From contig NZ_FMHZ01000002.1 in the NCBI RefSeq assembly GCF_900090315.1, positions 5,054,501 to 5,118,500 of the forward strand: DNA of 64,000 nucleotides. Direction: 5' to 3'. The notes beneath the pieces are model-generated. The model saw only the letters and a program-made list of their open reading frames with translations. It was not told the origin of the DNA and did not search any database. Position 1 is the stretch's first letter. Each line of letters begins with the position of its first letter. A program made the translations under genes and the position numbers. Of the stretch, positions 57,641 to 64,000 are shown piece after piece. Origin of the DNA: Micromonospora citrea. GTDB taxonomy: Bacteria > Actinomycetota > Actinomycetes > Mycobacteriales > Micromonosporaceae.

Positions 57641-58477
57641 TCACAGCTCGTCGATCGCCCCCTGGATCAGGTCGCGTGACTCGCGGGCGCTGGCCGCCGT
57701 GGCGACCAGGTGCTCGAAGACGCGGCTGTACTCCCTGACCTGTTGGCCTTCGAGATAGAGGCTACCCGCGCGGGTTTCGACGTAGACGACCCCCGGATCG
57801 GCCGGCTCGGGGAAGGTCAGCACGCTGAAGGCGCTGCCCATCGAGCCGTACTCGCCTGCGCCGAAGGTCAGGATCTGGATGGTGCGGCCGGGCCGGTCCG
57901 CCTCCTCGACCAGCCGCCGCAACTGTGCCGCGAACACCTCCGCGCCGCCGACCGGCCGCCGCAGGGCTGCCTCGTCCAGCACCACCCAGAGCTTCGGCGG
58001 AGTGTCGGAGTTCTGGCGGCGCATCCGCAACTCCACCCGCCGGTCGACCTCGTCGCCGGGCGCGTCCGGGTGCTCGGCGCGGATCACCGCGCGGGCGTAG
58101 TCGGCGGTCTGGAGCAGGCCCGGGATCAGTTGCGGCTCGAAGGCTCGGATCTCCGACGCCTCGGCCTCCAGCCCGACGTAGACCTCGAACCAGTCCGGCA
58201 GCACATCGTCGTACGCCTGCCACCAGCCGCGTTTCCGGGCGTCGCGGGCCACCTGGACGAGTGCGTCGACCTCCTCACCCTCGACGCCGTACAGCTCAAG
58301 GAGGCCACGGGCGACCGGCGGCATGACGGAGACCTGGGCGTTCTCGATGCGGCTGATCGCCGACTTCGAGATACCCACCTCCTTGGCGGCCTGGTCGGCG
58401 GTCATGCCGGTCTGCTCGCGAAGGCGACGAAGCGCGGCAGCCAGGCGTCGACGTCGGACGGTCGGACTTCCAGTCAT
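57641..58477 (-). CDS. XRE-family regulator with DUF5753 (WhiJ-like)
   Basis: 278 residues from ATG 58477. N-terminal HTH_31/XRE domain (LAAALRRLREQTGMTADQAA; VGISKSAISRIENAQ), then DUF5753 (EAEASEIRAFEPQLIPGLLQ; YARAVIRAE; LRRLVEEADRPGRTIQILTF). Family members control development or secondary metabolism together with a DUF397 protein, here the next gene. The divergent region holds two palindromes that are candidate operators. Confidence 0.93.
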   Translation of the reverse strand: MTGSPTVRRRRLAAALRRLREQTGMTADQAAKEVGISKSAISRIENAQVSVMPPVARGLLELYGVEGEEVDALVQVARDARKRGWWQAYDDVLPDWFEVYVGLEAEASEIRAFEPQLIPGLLQTADYARAVIRAEHPDAPGDEVDRRVELRMRRQNSDTPPKLWVVLDEAALRRPVGGAEVFAAQLRRLVEEADRPGRTIQILTFGAGEYGSMGSAFSVLTFPEPADPGVVYVETRAGSLYLEGQQVREYSRVFEHLVATAASARESRDLIQGAIDEL

Positions 58478-58520
58478 GCCGGTCAGTGTGGCGGATCCGG
58501 ACGTGCTTCGCAATGACACG

Positions 58521-58562
58521 CTCCCGAATCGGGAGTTGCGTAACGGGTGCAGTTCGCTGCAC
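58521..58562. promoter_or_regulatory. Two palindromes in the XRE / DivIVA divergent region
   Basis: CTCCCGAATCGGGAG (58521-58535, 7-bp arms around one base) and GTGCAGTTCGCTGCAC (58547-58562, 6-bp arms around TTCG). They are 12 nt apart, upstream of the regulator on the minus strand. The first fits a dimeric HTH operator; the second would also fold as a UUCG-type RNA hairpin. Confidence 0.5.
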
Positions 58563-58749
58563 GATGCGTGAGTGGCCGGATCGCCTGGGTTACCAGACCC
58601 GTGGTCCGCGCTGCCCGGTATGCCCTGCTGCCGTACCGCCGATCGAGGCTGCGGTGGTAGGTGCCGGGGCGGGTCCGTCGGTTCGCGGCGGATCGACGGG
58701 TCCGCCCCTTCCACAGATCAATCTCGATGATGAGAGGCAGGTTCCTGTC

Positions 58750-59064
58750 ATGCGCGTCTTCTTTCGGCATGCCCGGCGTCGCCAGCGGTCGGTCCTCGGG
58801 CCGACCCGCTACCGCTCGGCGGCCTACCATCCGTTGCGGCCGTGGCAGGTGCGCGAGCGTCGGTTCCGGCCGACCCCGCTCGGCCGGCGCGGGCTCGACC
58901 CGGTCGAGGTGCGGGAGTTTCTCGACCAGGTCGCCGGGGACCTGGCCATCGTCTACGACGCGCTCGCCCAGAGCCGCCGGGAGACCGACCGGATCAAGGA
59001 CGCGCTGCGCCGCTGGCAGTCGGAGCAGACCCGGGCCCGCAACGAGCGGCGGTACGACCGGTGA
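58750..59064 (+). CDS. DivIVA-domain small protein
   Basis: 104 residues; ATG 58750 after GAGAGGCAGG. A basic N-terminal half (FFRHARRRQRSVLGPTRYRS) leads to a DivIVA-type segment (FRPTPLGRRGLDPVEVREFL; DQVAGDLAIVYDALAQSRRE) with a coiled-coil end. Short versions like this are frequent next to XRE/DUF397 pairs in Micromonosporaceae (from memory). It may localise to curved membrane or bind a DivIVA partner. Coupled to the next gene by GTGA. Confidence 0.82.
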   Translation: MRVFFRHARRRQRSVLGPTRYRSAAYHPLRPWQVRERRFRPTPLGRRGLDPVEVREFLDQVAGDLAIVYDALAQSRRETDRIKDALRRWQSEQTRARNERRYDR

Positions 59065-59315
59065 GCGGGCGGTGGGTCATCCACCTGCCGGTGGTCGCCA
59101 GCGACCTGCTCTCCGCCCAGCGGCTGGCCCGGGTGGTGGCGCACTGGACGCACGTCCTGCCGCAGACCGATCCGGGCGGCACCAGCGTCTCGGCCGAGGA
59201 TGACCAGAACGTACGCCACTGGGCCTTCTGCGACCGGTTGATGCCCGGAGGTCTGCGCTGCCTGCTGCGGCCCGAGCACGACGGCGAGTGCTCCCGGCGT
59301 TTCCGTTGGCGGTGA
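59061..59315 (+). CDS. Small hypothetical protein coupled to the DivIVA-domain gene
   Basis: 84 residues from GTG 59061, overlapping the previous stop. Features: SGRWVIHLPVVASDLLSAQRL and, at the C-terminus, FCDRLMPGGLRCLLRPEHDGECSRRF with three Cys and a His that could bind a metal. No known family; its function is presumably tied to the upstream gene. Confidence 0.72.
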   Translation: MSGRWVIHLPVVASDLLSAQRLARVVAHWTHVLPQTDPGGTSVSAEDDQNVRHWAFCDRLMPGGLRCLLRPEHDGECSRRFRWR

Positions 59316-59414
59316 CGCTGAAGCTGCGTATCGGACAGCGGCAGCACCCGCAGCGCAAGTCAGCGCGGTCTCTCGTTGGGCGACTGGGCTAATCAGGTGG
59401 CGGCTACCGCGACG

Positions 59415-59525
59415 TCAGTCGGCGGTGCCGGCCGGGACGACCCAGGTCGTGGGCTGCCCGGTGATCGCGGTGATCATGTCGAAGTCACCGTCGTAGTGGA
59501 GGACCGTGACTCCGTGCCGCTCAGC
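59415..59525 (-). pseudogene. Stump of a VapC-type PIN-domain toxin
   Basis: Directly after the antitoxin stop, an open frame of 36 codons without a start reads AERHGVTVLHYDGDFDMITA followed by ITGQPTTWVVPAGTAD and a stop. HYDGDFD..A is the last conserved block of PIN toxins, with two of their acidic residues. The first ~100 codons, including the start, are missing, so most of the toxin has been deleted while the antitoxin was kept. Confidence 0.75.
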
Positions 59526-59527
59526 AG

Positions 59528-59725
59528 TTACCGTGCACGCTCGACGGGGCCGGTGAGGTCGGGCAGCCCTCCGCTCGCGAGCCAGTCGGCGAACTGCCGC
59601 CGCTTCTCACGGTCGACGATCGCCTTGAGCGCCGCGTTGACGGTGGCCTTCCTGGTCGTCGTGCCGAGGATCTTGCCGGCCTCGGCGAGCAGCTCGTCAT
59701 CGACGTCGAGAATCGTCCGGCTCAC
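59528..59725 (-). CDS. VapB-like antitoxin
   Basis: 65 residues from GTG 59725 with GGAGGAG upstream. The pattern is of type II VapB antitoxins: SRTILDVDDELLAEAGKILG, then TTTRKATVNAALKAIVDREK, and a C-terminal toxin-binding tail. DNA binding is through the N-terminal ribbon-helix-helix. The cognate toxin survives only as a C-terminal stump immediately downstream, so this is now an orphan antitoxin. Confidence 0.85.
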   Translation of the reverse strand: MSRTILDVDDELLAEAGKILGTTTRKATVNAALKAIVDREKRRQFADWLASGGLPDLTGPVERAR

Positions 59726-59879
59726 GGGTGGACTCCTCCGGTAGGCGGTACTCGCCGATGAGATCGATCTGGCGTCACCTTGATATCACCGACGCCAGGC
59801 CTGTTGCCCGGGTGGTCGTCGCCATGCCGACAGTCGGCCGGGCATGGGGGCGCGGCGTACGTCGGGGATAGTGGCGAGC

Positions 59880-62036
59880 GTGACCGTGCAGCGCGACGAC
59901 CCGTACCTCTGGCTGGAAGATCTCGACGGCGCGGACGCCGCGCGGTGGGTGCGGGACCGCAACGCGGAGACCGTGGCCGCCCTGACCGGCGGAGAGGGGT
60001 TCGCCGCGCTGCGGGCCGAGCTTCGGCGGGTGCTCGACGCGGAGGACCGCATCCCCTACCCCGGGTGGCGCGGAGACCACCGCTACTACAACTTCTGGAC
60101 CGACGCGGCGCACCCGCGCGGGGTCTGGCGGCGGACGACCCTCGACCAGTACCGCCGGGCGGAGCCGGAGTGGGACGTGCTGCTCGACCTGGACGCGCTG
60201 GCCGCCGAGGAGGGCGAGAACTGGGTCTGGGGCGGGGCGACGGTGCTGCGGCCGGGCTACGGGCGCTGCCTGGTGAGCCTCTCCCGGGGCGGGGGCGACG
60301 CGGTCGTGGTGCGGGAGTTCGACCTCGACCGTCGCGCCTTCGTCGCGGACGGCTTCACGCTGCCGGAGGCGAAGAGCGACGTCGGCTGGATCGACGCCGA
60401 CCACATCTACGTCGCCACCGACTTCGGCCCCGGGTCGCTCACCTCCTCCGGGTATCCCCGCCTGGTCAAGCGGTGGCGGCGGGGCACGCCGCTGGCTGAG
60501 GCCGAGATCGTCCACGAGGGGCACGCCGACGACGTCGCCGTCTGGGCCTCGCACGACCCGACGCCCGGCTTCGAACGCGACTTCGTGGGTCGGAGGCTGG
60601 ACTTCTTCCGATCCGAGCGACACCTGCTGACCGGTACGGGCGAGCGGATCCTGATCGCCGTGCCGGAGGACGCCGAGTGGGACGTGCACCGGGAGTGGCT
60701 GCTGGTCCGGCCGCGCTCGCCGTGGCGGGTCGGCGGGGTGGAGCACCCCGCGGGCGCCCTGTTGGCGACCCGGTTCGACGCGTTCCTCGCCGGCGGGCGG
60801 GAGCTGACGGTGCTCTTCCGCCCCGACGACCGTACGGCGCTGAGCGACCACTTCTGGACCCGCCACCACCTGATCCTGGCCACCCTCGTCGACGTGCGGA
60901 GCCGGCTGGAGGTGCTGACGCCCGACGGGGCGGGCTGGCGGCGGGAACCCCTGCCCGGGGTGCCGGAGTTCGACCACAGCGAGGTCGTGGACACCGACCC
61001 GGACAACGACGACGCCTACCTGCTCGCCTCGGAGGGGTTCCTCCAGCCGGCGACGCTGCGGCTCGGGCAGGTCGGCGGCGCGGTCGAGACGCTCAGGCGC
61101 GCGCCGGCGTCCTTCGACGCGGACGGCCTGGCGGTGCGGCAGTTCTTCGCCGCCTCGGCCGACGGCACCCGGGTGCCGTACTTCGTGGTGGGGGACCCGG
61201 ACGCGCCCGCCGCTCCGACGCTGCTCACCGGCTACGGCGGGTTCGAGATTCCCCTGACCCCGCACTACAGCGGGGTCATCGGGCGGGGCTGGCTGGCCCG
61301 GGGCGGCACCTATGTGGTGGCGAACATCCGGGGCGGCGGGGAGTACGGCCCCGGGTGGCACCGGGCCGCGCTGCGGGAGAACCGGCCCCGGGCGTACGAG
61401 GACTTCGCGGCGGTGGCGGCGGACCTGGTGGCCCGGGGCATCACCACGCCGGAGCGGCTCGGTATCTCCGGCGGCAGTAACGGCGGCCTGCTGATGGGGG
61501 TGATGCTGACCCGCCACCCGTCGCTGTTCGGGGCGGTCGTCGCGCACGTGCCGGTGCTGGACATGCGGCGCTACCACCGGCTGCTGGCGGGCGCCTCGTG
61601 GATGGCCGAGTACGGCGACCCGGACGTGCCGGCCGACTGGGAGTTCCTGCGCCGGTACTCGCCCTACCACAACGTCGACGGCGACCGGCCGTACCCGCCG
61701 ATCCTGCTCGTCACCTCGACCCGCGACGACCGGGTGCACCCCGGGCACGCCCGCAAGATGGCGGCCCGGCTGCGCGAACACGGCCACGAGGTGGCCTACT
61801 ACGAGAACGTCGAGGGCGGGCACGGCGCGGCGGCGAACAACGAGCAGCGCGCCTTCGTCTGGGCGCTGACCCTGGAGTTCCTCTGGCGCAGGCTGGCCGT
61901 GCCGGCGCACGCCGTGCCGCGCCAGGCCGCCCCGGCCGACCCGGCCCGGCTCGCGGACGGGCCGGCTGTCGTGGCCGAACCGCCGGGCACCGGGCCGGCT
62001 GTCGTGGCCGAACCGCCGGGCAGCGCGCCGGCGTAG
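59880..62036 (+). CDS. Prolyl oligopeptidase family serine peptidase (S9A)
   Basis: 718 residues from GTG 59880 (GGGGA 11 nt upstream; GTG 59871 also possible). N-terminal DPYLWLEDLDG begins the family; a seven-bladed propeller is expected for residues ~70-400. The catalytic alpha/beta hydrolase domain has LGISGGSNGGLLMGV (Ser), TSTRDDRVHPGHARKM (Asp) and VEGGHGAAANNEQ (His). No signal peptide, so cytosolic peptide turnover. The C-terminal ~25 residues contain a direct repeat GPAVVAEPPG (x2) encoded by a 30-bp duplication at about 61961-62021. Confidence 0.93.
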   Translation: MTVQRDDPYLWLEDLDGADAARWVRDRNAETVAALTGGEGFAALRAELRRVLDAEDRIPYPGWRGDHRYYNFWTDAAHPRGVWRRTTLDQYRRAEPEWDVLLDLDALAAEEGENWVWGGATVLRPGYGRCLVSLSRGGGDAVVVREFDLDRRAFVADGFTLPEAKSDVGWIDADHIYVATDFGPGSLTSSGYPRLVKRWRRGTPLAEAEIVHEGHADDVAVWASHDPTPGFERDFVGRRLDFFRSERHLLTGTGERILIAVPEDAEWDVHREWLLVRPRSPWRVGGVEHPAGALLATRFDAFLAGGRELTVLFRPDDRTALSDHFWTRHHLILATLVDVRSRLEVLTPDGAGWRREPLPGVPEFDHSEVVDTDPDNDDAYLLASEGFLQPATLRLGQVGGAVETLRRAPASFDADGLAVRQFFAASADGTRVPYFVVGDPDAPAAPTLLTGYGGFEIPLTPHYSGVIGRGWLARGGTYVVANIRGGGEYGPGWHRAALRENRPRAYEDFAAVAADLVARGITTPERLGISGGSNGGLLMGVMLTRHPSLFGAVVAHVPVLDMRRYHRLLAGASWMAEYGDPDVPADWEFLRRYSPYHNVDGDRPYPPILLVTSTRDDRVHPGHARKMAARLREHGHEVAYYENVEGGHGAAANNEQRAFVWALTLEFLWRRLAVPAHAVPRQAAPADPARLADGPAVVAEPPGTGPAVVAEPPGSAPA

Positions 62037-62054
62037 GCCGGTCGGCGGCGCCCG

Positions 62055-62966
62055 TCAGGCGGTCGGCGGCGGGGCGGGCAGCTCGTCGACCACCACCACC
62101 TCGGTGCCCGGGCGCACCTCGGCCAGCAGTTCCCGCTGCCCGCTCTTCGTCAGCCGGATGCAGCCGTTGGTGGTGTTCTCGCCCAGCTCGCCGTCGTGGT
62201 ACCAGCTGTGTATGCCGATGTGCGCGCCGCGCAGGCCGGGCGGCACCGAGTCGGGGTCGTCGGGCACCGAGCCGAGGGCGAAGATGTCCACGCCCCCGTA
62301 CACGCTCTCCGGGGGCGGGGTGCGGCCGAGGACGAAGGTCCGGCCCAGCGGGGTCTCCTGGCCGCGCTGGCCGAGGCTGACCTCCCAGGTGCGCACGGCC
62401 CGGCCGGACCGGTACCAGGTCAGCCGGTGCGCCCTGCGCTCGACCACGATCTGGTCGCGCAGCGCGACGGTGGTGAAGCCGCCGGGCGGCAGCCAGGCGA
62501 GGGTGCGGTTGGCCGAGGGGAGCAGCACCGCCGTCCAGCCGGCGCGCCGCTGGGCGATCGGCATGGTCAGCTCGACGCCGTTGATGGTGGGGGCGAGGAA
62601 GGCCAGCGGCCGGCCGCCGGGGGCGGTGTAGGCGGCGATCCGGCGGGTCGGATGCAGGCCCTCGGTCAGCGGCGTGGTGTCGAGGGCGCCCGGGTCGGCG
62701 GGGAACCCCTTGGGCGCCGGGTCGTAGTCGACCACCGGTAGGTCGTCGGGCGCGGGCGCGGCGACGGGCACCCGCTCCGGGGTGGGGGCCGCGCCGGTCG
62801 GGCTCGCGGCGGTCGGCGCGGGCGGACCGACGACCGGCGGCGCGGGGGGCGCGCCGTCCGGGGTCAGCGTCCAGCCGGTGACCCCGGCGGCGAGCAGCAG
62901 CAGGGGTACGCCGACGGCGGCGACCAGCCGGCCGGCCCGTCGCGTGGTGATTCGGTCAAAGTGCAC
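62055..62966 (-). CDS. L,D-transpeptidase (YkuD domain)
   Basis: 303 residues from GTG 62966. N-terminal basic stretch and one membrane helix (about 15-33) anchor it; a ~60-residue Pro/Ala-rich spacer crosses the wall; the YkuD domain follows. Catalytic region HIGIHSWYHDGELGENTTNG then Cys269 in NGCIRLTKSG. It makes 3-3 crosslinks in peptidoglycan or attaches proteins. TATAGT on the minus strand ends 6 nt before the GTG, so translation is probably leaderless and this start is favoured over more distant ATGs. Confidence 0.9.
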   Translation of the reverse strand: MHFDRITTRRAGRLVAAVGVPLLLLAAGVTGWTLTPDGAPPAPPVVGPPAPTAASPTGAAPTPERVPVAAPAPDDLPVVDYDPAPKGFPADPGALDTTPLTEGLHPTRRIAAYTAPGGRPLAFLAPTINGVELTMPIAQRRAGWTAVLLPSANRTLAWLPPGGFTTVALRDQIVVERRAHRLTWYRSGRAVRTWEVSLGQRGQETPLGRTFVLGRTPPPESVYGGVDIFALGSVPDDPDSVPPGLRGAHIGIHSWYHDGELGENTTNGCIRLTKSGQRELLAEVRPGTEVVVVDELPAPPPTA

Positions 62967-62972
62967 AAATTC

Positions 62973-62978
62973 ACTATA
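62973..62978 (-). promoter_or_regulatory. -10 box of the L,D-transpeptidase gene
   Basis: On the minus strand TATAGT spans 62978-62973 in an A+T-rich patch (62960-62990). The distance to GTG 62966 would put transcription start at or within 1-2 nt of the start codon. Confidence 0.55.
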
Positions 62979-62999
62979 ACGGGTATAGAACGCGTGAAG

Positions 63000-63035
63000 C
63001 GCCCGTCCCGGCCGGAAGGTCGGCCGGGACGGGCG
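63000..63035 (-). terminator. Strong terminator after the amylase gene
   Basis: Exact 14-bp stem CGCCCGTCCCGGCC (63000-63013) / GGCCGGGACGGGCG (63022-63035), loop 8 nt. It lies ~100 nt past the amylase stop (minus strand) and just upstream of the L,D-transpeptidase promoter, insulating the latter. Confidence 0.75.
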
Positions 63036-63135
63036 TCCGTGGGGGTGGGGCGGCGTCCCGGGCACGTGCCGGGCGGAGCGCCAGCCGAACGCGCGGAGGG
63101 CGAGGCCTCGGCCCGGGCGCGTGCCGGGGCGGACT

Positions 63136-64000
63136 TCAGCTCAGGCGCGCTCCGGCGTGGATGGCGATCGCGTCGTGGGCGGGCACGTCCGCCGCGAACC
63201 AGCCGTTGCCGTCCACGGTGATCACCGGCCCGCTGCACGTGCCGTTGCCGAAGGTGCCGTGGATGACGTCGCAGTAGCGGCCGGCCGGCAGCCCGGTGTA
63301 GTAGGACCGGCCGGTGATCGCGTAATCCTCGTCGTTGACGGTCAGGTAGCCCCTGCCGGCCCGGCTGAAGGCGATGTGGTTGTTGCCGTTGTCGTACCAG
63401 TTGGCGACGCCGGCGCCCTCCGTGGCGTTGCGGAAGCCGACCATGTTGGCGATCGCCGGCCAGCGGTGCTCGCACTCCCAGCCGGAGTAGCAGGTGGCGT
63501 CGAGGGTCCGGCCCGAGCCGTCCTGCGGCGGGCCCTGGTCGCGCTGGCTGAAGGTGTAGCTCGACATGACCGTCGGGGAGCCGTACGGCCAGCCGAGCAT
63601 GAACGCGTTGGCCAACGCGTAGACGCCCCGGTCGCGGTAGGTCAGGACGCCGCCCACGTCGCGCTGGGTGTCGTGGTTGTCCACGAAGACCGCGGCCGAG
63701 CCGCTGGGCAGGTGCCCCCAGCCCTCGCCGAAGTTGCGCAGGTAGGCGAGCTTCTCGGAGCGGAAGACCCGGGCCAGGTCCTTGCCGTAGCGGAACTCGT
63801 GCACGTCGCCGTTGCCGGTGTACTCACCCGGCTGGATCGGCTCGCCGGCGCCGTGGATGACCTCCTGCACAACGTACGCCGAGCGGGACAGCTTGCCCTT
63901 GATGGCGGCGATGTCGGCGGCCGGCATGTGCTTGCTGGCGTCCATCCGGAAGCCGTCGACGCCGAGCGAGAGCAGGTCGTTGAGGTAGCCGGCGATCCGC
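63136..64000 (-). CDS. Alpha-amylase, glycoside hydrolase family 13 (C-terminal part)
   Basis: About 287 codons of the C-terminal part; the 5' end lies beyond the right edge. Catalytic landmarks in order: nucleophile Asp in GVDGFRMDASKH, acid Glu in AYVVQEVIHG, transition-state Asp in VFVDNHDTQR. Then the all-beta C domain follows (AFSRAGRGYLTVNDEDYAIT; GRYCDVIHG; CSGPVITVDGNGW). This is the animal/Streptomyces-type secreted amylase that hydrolyses starch; a signal peptide is expected outside the window. No starch-binding domain follows the C domain. Confidence 0.92.
   Translation of the reverse strand, partial: RIAGYLNDLLSLGVDGFRMDASKHMPAADIAAIKGKLSRSAYVVQEVIHGAGEPIQPGEYTGNGDVHEFRYGKDLARVFRSEKLAYLRNFGEGWGHLPSGSAAVFVDNHDTQRDVGGVLTYRDRGVYALANAFMLGWPYGSPTVMSSYTFSQRDQGPPQDGSGRTLDATCYSGWECEHRWPAIANMVGFRNATEGAGVANWYDNGNNHIAFSRAGRGYLTVNDEDYAITGRSYYTGLPAGRYCDVIHGTFGNGTCSGPVITVDGNGWFAADVPAHDAIAIHAGARLS

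Overview
The window is high-G+C actinomycete DNA. Codon use, many GTG starts, ROK and XRE-DUF5753/DUF397 regulators, an F420-type oxidoreductase, a DivIVA-domain small protein and GTGAGCGCGAGGAGTGAGCC-type repeats point to the family Micromonosporaceae, most likely Micromonospora or a close relative. This is inference from gene content; no rRNA is present. Both window ends cut genes: a histidine kinase on the left and an alpha-amylase on the right.

Layout. 1-3.7 kb (minus): start of a NIT-type sensor kinase and a two-gene TAXI-TRAP transporter. 4.1-8.8 kb (plus): a DrrAB-type ABC exporter (ATPase, small membrane protein, two permeases) and a YihY/BrkB membrane protein. 9.1-15.8 kb (plus): a ROK regulator, then a sugar ABC importer (double ATPase, permease, lipoprotein) and a Gfo/Idh/MocA dehydrogenase. 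16.3-24.7 kb (plus): a translationally coupled operon that I read as an actinobacterial version of the ebo cluster. It has EboA, EboB (TatD hydrolase), EboC (UbiA prenyltransferase), EboE and EboF, but the usual EboD sugar-phosphate cyclase is missing. A myo-inositol-phosphate-synthase-like cyclase comes first instead, and a second TIM-barrel protein and a polyprenyl diphosphate synthase are added. 25.0-31.4 kb (plus): two large secreted sugar-acting proteins (PQQ-type sugar dehydrogenase; ThuA plus 3-keto-disaccharide hydrolase) ending in identical ricin-type lectin domains, then a sugar-phosphate isomerase/epimerase.

31.4-39.7 kb: tRNA-Asn, an MMPL transporter, an FAD protein, tRNA-Met, and a less G+C-rich patch with a nucleotidyltransferase pair. 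The patch ends at a copy of the 3' half of tRNA-Met, as an integrated element would leave. VOC and WD40 proteins follow. 39.9-42.5 kb (minus): an uncharacterised three-gene membrane operon. 42.8-47 kb: a methyltransferase, a secreted duplicated-domain protein and a DUF4153/4173-like membrane protein. 47-49.6 kb (minus): a compact peptide-modification locus with a 26-residue precursor ending in EGGA, an E1-like (ThiF/MccB-type) enzyme and a PqqD-like/M50 membrane protease. 49.9-64 kb: an Ig-like/TIM-barrel pair without signal peptides, an acyl-CoA-dehydrogenase-fold flavoprotein, an LLM oxidoreductase, alditol oxidase, a site-2-type protease, XRE/DUF397 and DivIVA genes, a VapB antitoxin with only a stump of VapC, a prolyl oligopeptidase, an L,D-transpeptidase and the amylase.

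Links between regions. A 52-nt element ending in a -35 hexamer is shared by the ROK/sugar-importer promoter (about 9.13 kb) and the secreted sugar-oxidation promoter (about 24.74 kb), so the two units probably form one regulon around the ebo-like operon. Two short ORFs built from or resembling the Micromonosporaceae repeat are spliced into stop/start overlaps (10.445 and 22.034 kb) without breaking translational coupling.
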